64,000 nucleotides of DNA from Oryza sativa Japonica Group (GCF_034140825.1 NC_089043.1:27202001-27266000), one strand, 5' to 3'. Counted from the first letter of the stretch, positions 35,022 through 46,388 are shown. The notes: a model not told the origin generated them from the letters alone. Made by a program: numbers and translations.

Positions 35022-35452
35022 ATTAATTAGCTGGACGTACGGACTCTCTATCTAATTACTAGTCGCCAAATTAAGAGTACGTCGTCCCTTCTAGCTAGTT
35101 CCTATACAAACATATCCACCCTGGTTGCAACTGTAGTGTTAAGCTAGCACGGAATCCATCACTGTACAAGCATGTGTGTACGTGCAGTGATTTAATTAAT
35201 TAATTTGCTGAAAAATAATCCAAATTATATATTGTTAGGACGGTAATTAAGCAGCAAACAGGTACTAGTACTGACTGGACATCACAATCACATTAGCTAG
35301 CAAGGGAGATTACAGACTGATCTACTAGTAGCTCTGTACAGAGGCTACAACTAAAGCTTCAAATCCCCTGCACTTAATCGATCCTACGTACATACTCTGT
35401 TGAGCTAAGCAAACTGAAGCAATTAAAAGAAGGGAAACAGAGACTAGCTAGC
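35022..35452. other. Shared 3' region between convergent genes
   Basis: It contains the 3' UTRs of the dioxygenase (+) and the histone gene (-). AT-rich; nothing else seen. Confidence 0.5.
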
Positions 35453-36037
35453 TTAGGAAAGGTAGTTAGAGATGGCCTTGGTGCCCTCGGAGATGGCGTG
35501 GTTGGCGAGGTCGGCGGGGAGGACGAGGCGGACGGCGGACTGAACCTCACGGGAGGTGAGGGTGAGGCGGCCGGAGAGCTTGGAGAGGCGAGAGGCCTCG
35601 TCGGCGAGGCGCTCGAACATGTCGGCCATCATCATGTCGAGGACGTCCATGGTTTGGGCGGAGGCGCCCAAGTCAGGGTGCACCTGCTTCAGCACGCGCC
35701 ACACGTACCTCTTGTACCCGCCATACTCCAATGCACCGCCTCTCCTCCTCCTACTCCTTTTTCTTCCATGCCCCGCGCGCTTCTTCTTCTTCGCTGCCGC
35801 CGCCTTGGGCTCGTTGGGGTCCTGCGTCTCTTGGCTCTGCAGCGGCACCACCGGCGGCGTCTCATCTGCAGCTGCACCCGTCTTGTTGTCGTCCACCTGC
35901 ACAGTGACAGTGGGCTCCAGCTCCAGCTCCGCGGTGGTGGTGGTGAGCTGCACCACCTTGGTCTTGGTCTTCACCAACACTGCCACCTCCTTCTTCTTCT
36001 TCTTCTTGTTCGCTGCCTCCTTCTGCTTCGGAGCCAT
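35453..36037 (-). CDS. H2B.8: Histone H2B variant with long N-terminal tail (H2B.8/H2B.S type)
   Basis: Intronless, 194 residues, against about 150 for canonical plant H2B. Residues 1-105 form a disordered, low-complexity tail: Lys runs, then an acidic/Thr/Gln middle, then a strongly basic KKKKRAGHGRKRSRRRRGG. Residues 106-194 are the histone fold, with YKRYVWRVLKQVHPDLG, then MADMFERLADEASRL, LTSREVQSAVRLVLP and a C-terminal helix ending GTKAISNYLS. The fold is much closer to Arabidopsis HTB8 (H2B.8/H2B.S) than to canonical H2B, as judged from memory (LKQVHPDLG, SREx3AVRLVLP, KAxSN). H2B.8 is known to act in sperm or dry-seed chromatin, where its tail promotes condensation. Position 191 is Asn where canonical H2B has the ubiquitin-acceptor Lys. 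Expression in pollen or seed is inferred, not seen. Confidence 0.88.
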   Translation of the reverse strand: MAPKQKEAANKKKKKKEVAVLVKTKTKVVQLTTTTAELELEPTVTVQVDDNKTGAAADETPPVVPLQSQETQDPNEPKAAAAKKKKRAGHGRKRSRRRRGGALEYGGYKRYVWRVLKQVHPDLGASAQTMDVLDMMMADMFERLADEASRLSKLSGRLTLTSREVQSAVRLVLPADLANHAISEGTKAISNYLS

Positions 36038-36781
36038 TTACCTACGTCAACCTGTGGCTTATTTGGGTTCTGCTTCAAGTCAGTGGATTATTTACCAAAG
36101 CTCCTCTCCTTTCCTTTCATTTATGGGTTGAAGCTGCAAACCATTTCCATGTCCATGGCGACGCGGGGGCGCGGCACGTCACATACGGGTGAACACGCGG
36201 CAGCCGCCCAGGAATGACGTGGTAACTTCTGCACGATTCCACCCCTCTCTCTACTACACCAGCTGCCCTGCCTTGGACTTGCCAGTGGAGTGGAGTACTC
36301 CCGTCCCGTCCCGATAAACAAGAGCCTGGCCCCATCATTCCAATGCGCCATATGTCAAGTGTTTGGACAAGAGACGAGTGTCGTGCATGTTGGCCCTCAG
36401 CTATACGACCAGTCAACTCTCTACTCAAAACCAAAGCTCCATTTGCCAACAAGGCTATTGAATGAATGCATTCAATTGGTTCACTGGCTTGCTTACTAAT
36501 TGCGGGCACTACCACTTTAGTAATTAGGAGTAAGCATTTCCTCCTGTTAGATAACTTGAGCACTATTCAGTTTTGATAGTGATACAACTAGAGGGGAGTG
36601 CTCCCTAACTAAACAGACTGAAATTAGCTGCTGATTGATTAGTCAAAGCTAGCTACTGCCAACGCATTCTACCACGAACGACTTAACAAGGCACACAATT
36701 TACAGCAGCCACTACCAACTATGTACAAGGCAAAGGACGTGTGTTCCATAAAAAAACTAACTAGAACTACTACTAGTAGGA
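36038..36781. other. Region upstream of H2B variant and downstream of ACR gene
   Basis: It carries the promoter of the H2B variant (reading leftward) and the 3' region of the ACR gene. No other gene is seen. Confidence 0.5.
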
Positions 36782-39700
36782 TTAGGATGGAGGAGTGTCG
36801 TCCCAGCCCATGAGCATGTTGGTGACTCCATCAACAATCTTGCTCCGCAATGAAGAATGATCTCCCTCACCAAGGTGCACCCTGTAAACCTCCCATTCCC
36901 TATCACCCACCACATGCCGACCAATCTCAGCCTACATGCATGCAACAGGTGTCGTCAATCAATCGATGGTAAAGGACTCAAGGCACAAATGCAAGTAAGT
37001 TATACAGATACAGTAGTAAGTTGAAATGCGTACCAAGAAGATCCGTTTGTGAAGCTTCTTGAGAGCAAGGGTGATGTCGTAGAACACCAGCGGTCTACCC
37101 TTGCCCGACACCTCCACTGGGTTAGCCACCAGCAGTTCCGTGTCAGGGCCTCTGTTTACCAATGCCACGCGCAGCGGACGGTGGAGCTCTGTCCTCAGCC
37201 GACAACACAGCGCTCTTTGCTTGTGCTGGTCAACGATCTTCTTCCCATCTGATTGCACAGCAAACAAATCTACCTCACAGCTCCCATTCTGGCTGGCATA
37301 GAATCGTCCATACGAAATCTGAAACCAAAATTGAACATTCTTCATACATACTATTCCAAAAAAAAAGCCAACAAAACTTGGTATCTTCGAACCAAATCAT
37401 TCTTCTCTTGTGGTTACCTGGATGTTACAGTCCTTGAGTGTTCTCATGATGTCATATACGAGGCCTTTATGGTCACCACACTGGATCTGAATAAGAGTGT
37501 GCGCAGGACTAAGAGAGTTGTCCATTGCAACTGACAAACCACCACAAGACCTGGATTGCTCCTCGACAACCTCTACGTTAAACATCTCTTCCACCGCAGA
37601 ATGTGGCAACAAAGTAGAAGCTTGGAGGCAAGAGGACATTTCCTCCGTAGCAGATTCTATTTCACAGCTTGTCAAGGAGTCACCTAAAACACTCTGAAGT
37701 TTGTCATAGGTCTCTTCCCTTCTGCTCTTTGTATGTAGAAGTTCCCTGAGGTCATTGCAAACGTCGTAAGATATAACATGCATGAGAGTTTTGATCATTT
37801 ACATTACATAAAAAGGACGTGAAGATTATTTTGCACAAACAAAGGGCTTACAACCAAGCCCCATTTTACTGTACAGAAACAGATAAAGCATTCAGCACTG
37901 TTCCAGGCATGGAGATTATACTTCACATGATAGAACTTGCTGAACATAAATTGCACCAAACTGAAGATCCTTTGTAACAGTATTTGCCATCCAATTTGCC
38001 GCCCTTTAAGAAATTACCATTTGATCTATAAGCCTTTCAATTTTACCATCAGGACTGCGAATTTCTTCATTCCGTGCCACTTCCTTTCGGTTCGAGCGCA
38101 TCGTCTGTCTAAGTTTGTCCGTCCGTCCGTCTGCCTGCTGACACGTCCATCTGTTCACCCCATCGCTGGTGTTGCCGTTCAGCCCGCTGGCCCCTTGCCT
38201 CGGGCATCCCAACAGTAGCACCGCACGAGGACCGTGAAGCAGCTCTTGGGGGTCGTCGTCCGTCTGCAGCTCTAGCCTCCAGCGACAGCTCCTCCTGCCA
38301 GTGGACAGGCACCCACTGCCGTCAGATGGCACGGTAACTATATCGAATGCCCTTCCTCAGCCGTTCTGCTGTGGGCTCCGCACGACTGCTTCCATGGTGG
38401 CAGTGGCTGTTCCCGGCGTTCCACAGCTGCGCTCGCCAGCGCTGGCTCCTAGGGTACTCGAGAGCTCGTCCATCGTCGCCACATGCACCATGCTCACTGG
38501 CCTCAGCCATTGGGTGAATCGGTTCAGCGCCATGGCAATGGCGATGGCTCTGCTCCCAACAAGGATCCCCTTCTCCTTTTCTTTGGATTCTTTTAGATCA
38601 GAAAAACAGCGGCAAAGTCAAGCGAAAGTCAAGCGAAATTCGGTGGGATGGAGTTTGTTTCCTGCTCCCTGCCCGCCGATGGACGCCACTGTCCCGTACA
38701 TTCTCTTGTGCTTGTTTGTTCTAGCATGCTCTCAATTTTGTGCTTTTCTTTGGTAATCGTAGTATAAACTCCTCCAGAGTTGATTCTGAGCCTTTCAGCC
38801 ATGGCGATCTGGTTCTTGATGATCTGATTGCATAGATTTGGTCTCTTGTGGAGGGGAAAATGTTTTCCGGCTGAGCGGCAATGGCAGGTGTCGGCTACAC
38901 CTAGCAAGAGTGGCAGTGCCAGCTGACAGGCGAACACAGACGGATGACACACTCAAACTGAGGGAAGTAGCACGGAATGAAGAAATTCGCAGTCCTGATG
39001 GCAAAATTTGAAAGGCTTACGGGCCAGTGAATTGGATGGAAAATACTGAATTTCTCACCTACCTACCTAGTCAACCAGATTTATCTGAAAAAAGGAAGAA
39101 TGGATGTATTCACCCTGTCAGGCTAGTGTTACGAATCCACTCCATGTGATTTAGTGAATTCCTGCACAAGCAAACAATTCTTCCTCCAACACTCGATACA
39201 TGAGTATTTGGGGATACAAATGGGGGAAAAGGAATCAAGACTGAGAATCAGCAGTAGGTTGGAGAAGAAGACATAGCTAGAGATTGGAGAAGAGAAGAGA
39301 GATACAGAGGTTGAAGAAGAGAGAGCATCGGAAGGAAGAAGTCAAGTTTCATCTGTTCTGTTCTGTTCCCTCCCCATTTGTTGGCTCTGCTCCTTTTGTA
39401 GTGGCTGGAGTGGTCGGCTTGTCGCCGGATTGGGCCTAGCCAGCCCTGAGCTCAATATGCATACCAATCCGGCCCAGTTACATGACAGCTAGTTGCTACA
39501 TGAACAAGATACTGTTGTATATACTATTGCAATGATACTCCTCTATAACTACCTACCTAGAAGAATGAATAGCACATCCCTCAGGAAGAAGTGTATAATC
39601 AGCAACCATGTAAGTTTCAGTAGAGAGGCAGAACCAAACAATAAGCAACTTTGCAAGGGTTAAGAGAAAGTATGGCGGGATATTTGTGAAAAGATAATAT

Positions 39701-40727
39701 TTTGTTCTGGGAATTATAGCAAAAGAATCTGGATGGGAGTAGTGAAAAGGATGTGTGGGGAGATAAGAAGTGGACCTAGCATCTGTGATGAAGAAAAGAT
39801 CCAGCACTCTCCCATCAGGTGTGGTGGAGACCTTCACTCTACGAATTGTGAGTTCCAGTTCGCACAGCACTCGTGTCACGTCTGCAAAGCACAGAAGCAA
39901 GCAGCTCCAAATTAGGCCTTTTTCTAGTAAAATATCTTCACTGGAAGCACTTAAATATTTTTTTTAGGGCTTAGCTCGCTAGTAATCCTGAGCTCCTAAG
40001 TCTTGTGAGGAATTGAAGCAACATTTTGAAGAAATGAAGCTGAAGAAAAGGTTTATGGCTAAACTAGTAAATCAGTTTGTTGCAAAGAGATTGGGGCATA
40101 TGAATTGGTTGCTAACTTGGTAATTTCATTCATCATTGTGTGGTGAGATTAGGGCTCAAAAAAGTAAAAGGAAACCCATGGGGCAGAGAAATGAAAAGAA
40201 AAGAAAAGGTAGTGAGTACTCCACCATGCAAGAGGCCCATACGGTCGTAGCAGAAGAATTTGAGCAAGAAGATGTTGGGAGAGGGGGCAGGTGCATCGTG
40301 GTCGTGGAGGTGGAGACCAGCGGCGGCGAGGTGGTGGTTGTCGAGGCCGAATGGCGCGGCGACAGGGCAGAGCTGGATCAACCTGTCCTTGAGGAGGTCC
40401 CATCTCATTGCCATGGCGCGGCCGGGCCTTGCAACCACCCACAGCACGATGTAGCACCACCTCCCATCAGTGCTCATGTCTACAATCCAATCCAATCCAA
40501 TCTCTTCTCTTGGACTGCTATAATGAGGAAAGAAGAGGGAATACTAGAGGAATGTTATATATTTTACCTCCCTTGACGATGTTGAGGCCGAAGAGGAGGA
40601 CAAGGCGGCAGAGGTCGCAGCCGAGGCCCGTCTTGTCGGGGCAGCTAATGGTCACCACGGTTGGCTCGCCGGCGACATCGCCGTGCCGGACTTGCACCAC
40701 CTCGTCGCTGGGATTCGGAATCCCCAT
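36782..40727 (-). CDS. ACT-domain repeat protein (ACR9/ACR10-like)
   Basis: Six exons on the minus strand: 40727-40568, 40479-40225, 39881-39776, 37745-37418, 37318-37034 and 36931-36782, giving 427 residues. It starts MGIPNPSDEVVQVRHG and carries repeated ACT folds: one beginning TVVTISCPDKTGLGCDLC, one around DRMGLLHDVTRVLCELEL with KVSTTPDGRVLDLFFITD, one at HTLIQIQCGDHKGLVYDIMR with ISYGRFYAS, and a final one near GKGRPLVFYDITLAL ending in AEIGRHVVGDREWEVYRVHL. This is the layout of plant ACR9/ACR10, thought to bind amino acids and to sense nitrogen status; no enzymatic domain is present. Intron 3 (37746-39775, about 2 kb) holds a TIR element and a solo LTR. The ATG at 40727 was chosen because relatives start MGIP. 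Confidence 0.88.
37978..39048. mobile_element. TIR element (Pack-MULE-like, ~1.07 kb) in ACR intron 3
   Basis: The left end beginning CAGTATTTGCCATCCAATT (37978) matches in inverted form the right end (CAGTATTTTCCATCCAATT on the minus strand, to 39048). A second matching block lies at 38044-38090 and 38968-39000 (CATCAGGACTGCGAATTTC). Inverted ends total about 120 bases. The interior (38120-38700) is GC-rich and gene-like in composition, but no protein is recognised. No clear 9-bp target duplication is seen. Size and composition suggest a non-autonomous Mutator-like element with captured DNA. Confidence 0.6.
39127..39487 (-). mobile_element. Solo LTR of an LTR retrotransposon (probably Copia)
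   Basis: A 361-bp element bounded by TGTTA and TGACA (TG...CA ends) lies between perfect 5-bp duplications GCTAG (39122-39126 and 39488-39492). Read on the minus strand it has a possible promoter TACAAAAGG in the middle third, so it probably points with the ACR gene. No internal region is present, which means it is the product of LTR-LTR recombination. Copia assignment is by ends and size only. The intact duplication suggests a fairly recent fossil. Confidence 0.75.
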
Positions 40728-41147
40728 CCAATTCTCAATCTCCACTCACTCACTAATAGCTAGCTACTTGTTGTTTCGTAGGAGTACCCTAATAATAGAT
40801 GGAAATTAATCTTGGATTGGAGGACGCTCGCATCAAATCTAACAAAGGATTTGATTGATGTGTTGCTAATTGCGATTGCTTTTGCTTGCTCCAAAGTCCG
40901 AACAAGGAGGAGGTCGTTTGGTCGTTTGGGCGGCGGCGGCGGGTAGAGCGGAGTCAAGAGCAAGAGCGAAGCGAGACGAGGAATCTTCGAGGTGGATTCC
41001 CCCCTTTCCCCTCCCTCTCTTTTCGGATTTCCGGCCACTTCCTATATTCCAATTTACCCCTTTTTTTTTTCTTCTTTGCCAAAGGCATTTTATTTTATTT
41101 ATTTATTTATTATGAGATTTGACAAACAGTAATACTGCTCTCTCTCT

Positions 41148-41150
<3 letters not shown>

Positions 41151-41233
<83 letters not shown>
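41151..41233. repeat. (TA)n microsatellite, ~83 bp
   Basis: Uninterrupted TA dinucleotides follow a CT-rich stretch. Likely length-variable. Confidence 0.95.
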
Positions 41234-41235
<2 letters not shown>

Positions 41236-42196
41236 TAATGGAATTCATTCCCGTTAATTAGCTAGGTCAAACTTTACACATACTCCACATATAATTCATT
41301 AAATCATACTCTTACTGCGACTTGGTGCCGGAGAAAATAAATAAATAAATACCGTGGTAGCTTGGAAATTGGACTGGAAAGTAAATCCAACTTTAGAATC
41401 CTTCACAGCACGCATTTGCGACTAAATCCACTGGTCGGTCGGTCGTCTCCGTCTATATATGTGTGTGGGGTGATATTTGGACTTTGCAATGCAATGACGT
41501 GACGACCCAGCCACCACTAACCTACTACTAGTACACTCGACGATCATCATCGATCGAATTGTTGCTCACTTGGTCCACAGCAATTCCAACATAAATTCAT
41601 TCGGTATATACGTACTATTCTCCATATACTCGGCACATGCACATTTTAATCATTAAGTACTTGTTAATTAGAGCCACATGCAAACATACTTCCTCTATAA
41701 AAAAAAATCTAGATGAAGATTTGACATCATCTAAGACTATAAATCTGGACAAACATATATCCAGATTAATTATCTTATGTGGTAATAGGTTAGTTTTTTT
41801 AATGACAGAGAGAGTATGCAGTAATCTTCTTTCAACAATATACTCAATCAATGACCGCCCCGGTAGGTTAAGTAAGGGTAGGTCAGATGCAAAAGTATAA
41901 CATATATTTACACTGTAGACGCGTCCAGTAAATTGCAGCTGGAGTATATATATACTCCAGTATCTAACTAACACATATCGTCCTGCATCACATCACTTTC
42001 TTCTTAAATTTAATAAAATTATTAACGGCATGTTAGTTAGAAACAGTAATATTGCATCTTGCAATATCTTAACCAACTCATCAAACTATTCAAGTGAAAA
42101 ATAAAATCACCAAAACTCATATAGTTAGGTTTCTTATGATGGAATCAGTCCACCCGGATTTAAATCCTAGACTTATATGGGTACTCGCACATTTAT

Positions 42197-42342
42197 GGCT
42201 GTGTTTATTTCACGCTAAAATTGGAAGTTTGTTTGAAATTGGAACAATGTGATAGAAAAGTTGGAAGTTTGTGTGTGTGGGAAAGTTTGATGTGATGGAA
42301 AAGTTGAAAGTTTGAAGAAAAACTTTGAAACTAAACACGGCC
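42197..42342. mobile_element. Tourist-like MITE, copy 1 of 3 (146 bp)
   Basis: It starts GGCTGTGTTTA and ends TAAACACGGCC; the flanking 3-bp duplication is TAT (42194-42196, 42343-42345). The interior is AAATTGGAAGTTTG-type repeated units. The same family is at 42908-43054 (inverted) and 52622-52768. Confidence 0.85.
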
Positions 42343-42398
42343 TATGGCTATATTCTTTTAGTGTTAGCCGACATGCCCTTGACATTGAGACGTCTGTG

Positions 42399-42486
42399 GT
42401 GACTTCATCGATCTCAATGTATATCGGCTCAATCTTTTAAATGTGACTTCGTCGATCTCAATGTATACCGGCTCAATCTTTTGAAT
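42399..42486. repeat. 44-bp tandem duplication
   Basis: The unit starting GTGACTTC(A/G)TCGATCTCAA occurs at 42399 and 42443, with three or four differences. Confidence 0.8.
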
Positions 42487-42907
42487 GTGCTCATAGATGT
42501 AGGGTGTACGCGTGTTTTAAATGTCTGCATTTGTACCGTATTTAAAAAATAAAACCCGCTCGCAATTTAGATGTGATATTTCTAACATACATATATATAA
42601 TAAAATCGATAGTGAAGAGAGGATGGCAACGTAGATATATTCATGATTGGAGGGATGAAAAAAATTAGGATTTTAAAAACATAAGAGTAGGAAAACGGGA
42701 TATATTCAAAAGCAAAACATACGATTGGATTGCCGTGACATGTTGAATCCTATGAAAAGTAGAGTCACGGGATTGCTAAAAATATGTGTTTGGATGGCTC
42801 ACAAGAAAAATATAGGATATTTTAGATTACGTGTTACTTAAATTGAGTAAGAGCAGAGGGAGAAAGAGTGATGTTGCTTTGGAATTCCCATAGGAGAAAG
42901 TAACTTA

Positions 42908-43054
42908 GGCCGAGTTTAGTTACAAACTTTTTCTTTGAACTTTCAACTTTTCCATCACATCAAAACTTATCTGCACACACAAACTTCTAACTTTTCCATC
43001 ACATCGTTTCGATTTCAATCAAACTTTCAATTTTGGCGTGAACTAAACACACCC
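42908..43054. mobile_element. Tourist-like MITE, copy 2 of 3 (147 bp)
   Basis: It starts GGCCGAGTTTAGTT and ends AACTAAACACACCC, with TTA duplications at 42905-42907 and 43055-43057. It is inverted relative to the other two copies. Confidence 0.88.
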
Positions 43055-43119
43055 TTAAAATCCAATGGATTGGGGGCATTGGAATGAATTCCAAAGGATT
43101 TTTGCAAGTCCAAGGGTGC

Positions 43120-43290
43120 GCTCGTTCCCACGGGCAACCACTCCCGCCACATCGTTTTTTTCGCGCGTGCTTCGCAAGCTGTTAAATAGTGTGTTTTTTA
43201 AAAAAAGTTTATATATAAAAGTTGTTTGAAAAATTCATATTGATCTATTTTTTAAAAAAAATAGCTATACTTAATTAATCACACGCTAAT
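43120..43290. mobile_element. Decayed MITE related to the element at 15102
   Basis: The phrases CACACGCTAATGG and AAAGTTTATATATAAAAG, with a CGCGCGTGCTT block, match in inverse order the interior of the 15102-15339 element. The ends are unclear. Confidence 0.45.
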
Positions 43291-43615
43291 GGCCTGCTCC
43301 GTTTTTTGTGCCGGAAGGATTTTCCTGTCACTCTCGATCGGGGCCCAAATCTTACAAACCAAACAATCTTCATAGGAAAAAAAATCCTAAGGATTCCAAT
43401 CCTTCACTGTAACTTTTTTAAGGCACAATTAACAGACGATAGCTTATTGGCACATACATAAAGCTTAATTGTAGCTTCTTTTTGAAGGTATAAGAAGAGA
43501 CATCGATCTGGTTGTGTGACTCTACCAGAACAGCTTATTATTATTATTATTTTCGTGGAAGATGTGCTGTGGACGGTACATTTGAGTTTGACAGCGAAAT
43601 AGTGGAGGAAAATAA

Positions 43616-45406
43616 TTAAGCAAGGCCGCCACTGTGACGACGACGATGGAGTTGATAATTAGAGGAACAAGCCAAGCCACCTGCAGCTGGGTGCACAGTG
43701 CTACTGGATATGGTAACGCGGGCTCCAGAAGCAAGCCTGCACATATATATACTCGTTGATCGTTGATAATAGATGAGATTAAGCAGCAAGCAAAGAAACA
43801 GAAACAGAGTAATCTAGTCTATATAGAGTATAAAAAATGTTGTTAGTTACCTCTCCTCGATCTTGATGACCTTGTCGTCGTGTTTGTCAAGACGGAATGC
43901 TACGACTACCGGCCTTGAATGTGCCAGTTCGTTTGTAGTATTACCAGCAGCTGCTGCTGCCGAGCTAACAAAATCCTCCGGCCTGGGTGCATTTGAGCAT
44001 TCTATTTGGGACTGTACTAGTGGTGGTGCATTATCATCAGCAACTCTGCAATTAATTAATTTTAAGCCGAAGAAGAATGTATAATTAATAAATACTGAAT
44101 GTATGAATGTAATCGCGCTAGCAGGTGCAGGAGGAGTGGCCGGCACATGTATATATACGTACTTGAGCTTCCCTGCTGCATTAGCATTACTAGTACTGAT
44201 TGTACCACCGGAAAAACGATCCTGCTCATGAGGCAGCTGCTGCTTATTGACGAGATGAGACAGAGGAGACAGCACCGGCGACAATGGCAAAGACTCAACC
44301 TGCTGTAGCTGCTGCTTAGCAGCCGCAGCCGCAGCCGCTGGAATGGGAATGGAGGAGCCGCAACCGCAAGCGATGAGACGCATGAGCAGGTTGGCCGGCT
44401 TCACCCTGTAAATCGACATGGAACAGCTTCTTCTTCTTCTGCTGCTGTTATCTGCGCCTCCTGCTGATTCTTCTTCATCATCTTCCAGCATACTCCTGAA
44501 GCCGGAATATTCGGCCATTATCAGTGACTCGAGGCTCCGGCTGCTGCTGCTGCTGCTGCCTCTTCCTCCTGCCGCTCCCTGCTTTTGGGCAGATGGCGCC
44601 GCAATCGATCCAGTAACAGTAAAGGAGCTGTCGTCATCTGTCTGCGTTGCCGCCGACGCAACCACCACAGCTGCTGCAGGCCTGCGCGCCTCGCCCACTA
44701 CTTGCTTCTCGTCCTCTTTCTCTTTGCTGTTGTTATTATGGGACGAGCTGCTGCCTGAAGAAGAGGCAGAGGAGGAAGAAGATGACGACGACGACGATGA
44801 TGAATGTGGCTGAGTCCTACAGGAGGAGGTGCATTGGTCATCGCCAACGACGACGCTGTTGGCGTTGGCGTCGGTGGAAGAAGAGGATACAAGAGAGACG
44901 TGAGCAGCAGCGGCAGCATGAGGTGGCAAAGAGTGATGAGCGCTGCTGCTGGTGGAGGTGATCAAGGGATGGTGGCGAGGAGGAGGATCGATGAGGTGGT
45001 GGAGATGGAGAAGGGAGGCCTTGAGGACGTAGTCGTGGGGTCCTGTAGGGAGCAGGAGGTCGTCCGGGTGGGAGAGGTCATGCCACACGTAGCCGCCGCG
45101 GTAGCTCCGCTTGCACGACCACGAGTACATGGCCGCCATCCCCTTACCTCGCAGGGCGTCCAGCCGCCGCGTCACGTCTCGCAGCCGCAGCTGCACATGC
45201 ACTTGCTCCTCGCCGTCGCCCACCTCCACCTCCATCAGGTGTGGGTGCTCCAGCCCTCCCTGCCGGCTTCGGCACAGATAGTACACCACCGCCACCTTCC
45301 TCCTCCTCGTCTTCTTCTTCTTTTCACTTGTCGTCGTCAACTCACCTGCTGCTGACTTCTTGCTGCGCCCACCACCACCAGCTTCTGCCTGCGACAACCA
45401 CGACAT
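43616..45406 (-). CDS. SOK: SOSEKI (DUF966) polarity protein
   Basis: Three exons: 45406-44163, 44045-43851 and 43736-43616, giving 519 residues. The N-terminal DIX-like SOSEKI domain (about residues 35-140) has RRKVAVVYYLCRS, GGLEHPHLMEV, LRDVTRRLDALRGKGM, YSWSCKRSYRGGYVWHDL and HDYVLKAS. The middle is low-complexity with poly-Ser (about residues 200-225), and a conserved ESLIMAEYSGFRSML motif follows. The end contains EERLASGARVTI, the C-terminal SOSEKI signature, which was decisive for placing exon 3. SOSEKI proteins polymerise through the DIX-like domain and mark cell corners or edges to orient division. The start at 45406 is the first ATG of the open frame; an upstream exon cannot be excluded. 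Intron 1 (117 bp) is in frame and open. Confidence 0.9.
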
Positions 45407-46388
45407 CGATATGATACAAAGAGATCAGGAGGCAGAGAGAGCCTGTATCTGTATGCATGCAGATGCAAGTGGAATAATATTTTGGATTGTCGATGACAGA
45501 TCGAGCTCGATCGATCTTCTTTTCTAACTGTCTGAACAACGATATATATACAACGTACGTACCACGCACAATAAAGATATATGATGTACCTACCAGTACA
45601 TGAATGATCATCGATCTCTGTTTAATTTCACACGCTAGCTTGCTGGCTTCTTCTTCGATCGGCCAGCCAGCCCACTAGCGTACATTTCATCCCTGTCGTT
45701 ACAACTGCGTTTTAATTTCTTCCATAGTACCACTACATACTAGTACAAGCTAAGCTAAGCTTTTTCAACAACAATAATTAAGATCCAATATACTCAATTC
45801 AAATCGATGGAGGATGCAATTGCTCGCTTGCATCCAGGGAGGGGAGAGGAGAGGTGGAGGTAGCGTACTCAAGTGAACGACAAGCAGTAAGTAAGAGCGT
45901 AGAGTACGTACGTACGTCTGACAATTAAGCCGTTACAAAAGTACGTACGATACGACACAGTTGGTGGCGCTTGTATATGGGGACTGTTACTCCAACTACT
46001 CCCTCCGTCCCACAATACAAGAGATTTTGAGTTTTTGCTTGCAACGTTTGACCACTCGTCTTATTTAAATATTTTTTTCGAATGTAAAAAACAAAAAGTT
46101 GTGCTTAAAATACTGTAGATAATAAAGCTAGTCACAAATAAAATAAATAATAATTTCAAAAAAAATTAAATAAGACGAGTGGTCAAACTTTAAAAGCAAA
46201 AACTCAAAATCTCTTATATTATGGGACGGAGGGAGTACCATTTAATTAGTACGTTAAAACACACAATGGTACGTACTGATACTCAATACTCTACTCCTAA
46301 CAAGTTTAGGAACGAGGATATGGGTCAGGCCGAGACGGCCCACAATAATATTACTCGATGGGCTTGTAGTATCTAATAGGAAAAAGTA
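45407..46388. other. Upstream region of the SOSEKI gene with a Stowaway
   Basis: The promoter of the SOSEKI gene reads leftward from here. A Stowaway MITE lies at 45999-46235. No gene is seen. Confidence 0.55.
45999..46235. mobile_element. Stowaway MITE (237 bp)
   Basis: It starts CTCCCTCCGTCCCACAATA and ends in the inverse with GGGACGGAGGGAG, flanked by TA (45997-45998 and 46236-46237). Inverted similarity runs well inward (AGAGATTTTGAGTTTTTGCTT and its complement). A well-preserved copy. Confidence 0.95.

Larger units (their letters stand above)
40728..43615. other. Intergenic with microsatellite and MITEs
   Basis: The first 400 bases are the promoter of the ACR gene. A (TA)n run lies at 41151-41233, a 44-bp tandem duplication at 42399-42486, and Tourist-like elements at 42197-42342 and 42908-43054. 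Another decayed MITE lies at about 43120-43290. No gene is seen. Confidence 0.6.

Noticed and set aside
34427-35026. A 199-residue frame overlapping the dioxygenase
   Set aside because: Produced by GC-rich third positions; the main frame carries all 2OG-oxygenase residues.
38301-38756. A 151-residue frame inside the TIR element of the ACR intron as a gene
   Set aside because: No recognised domain; it crosses from the GC-rich core into AT-rich element DNA. Treated as element cargo of unknown origin.
44418-45355. Long plus-strand open frames (poly-Leu, poly-Asp) opposite the SOSEKI gene
   Set aside because: They are shadows of the Ser- and Pro-rich minus-strand coding region, which has conserved domains.
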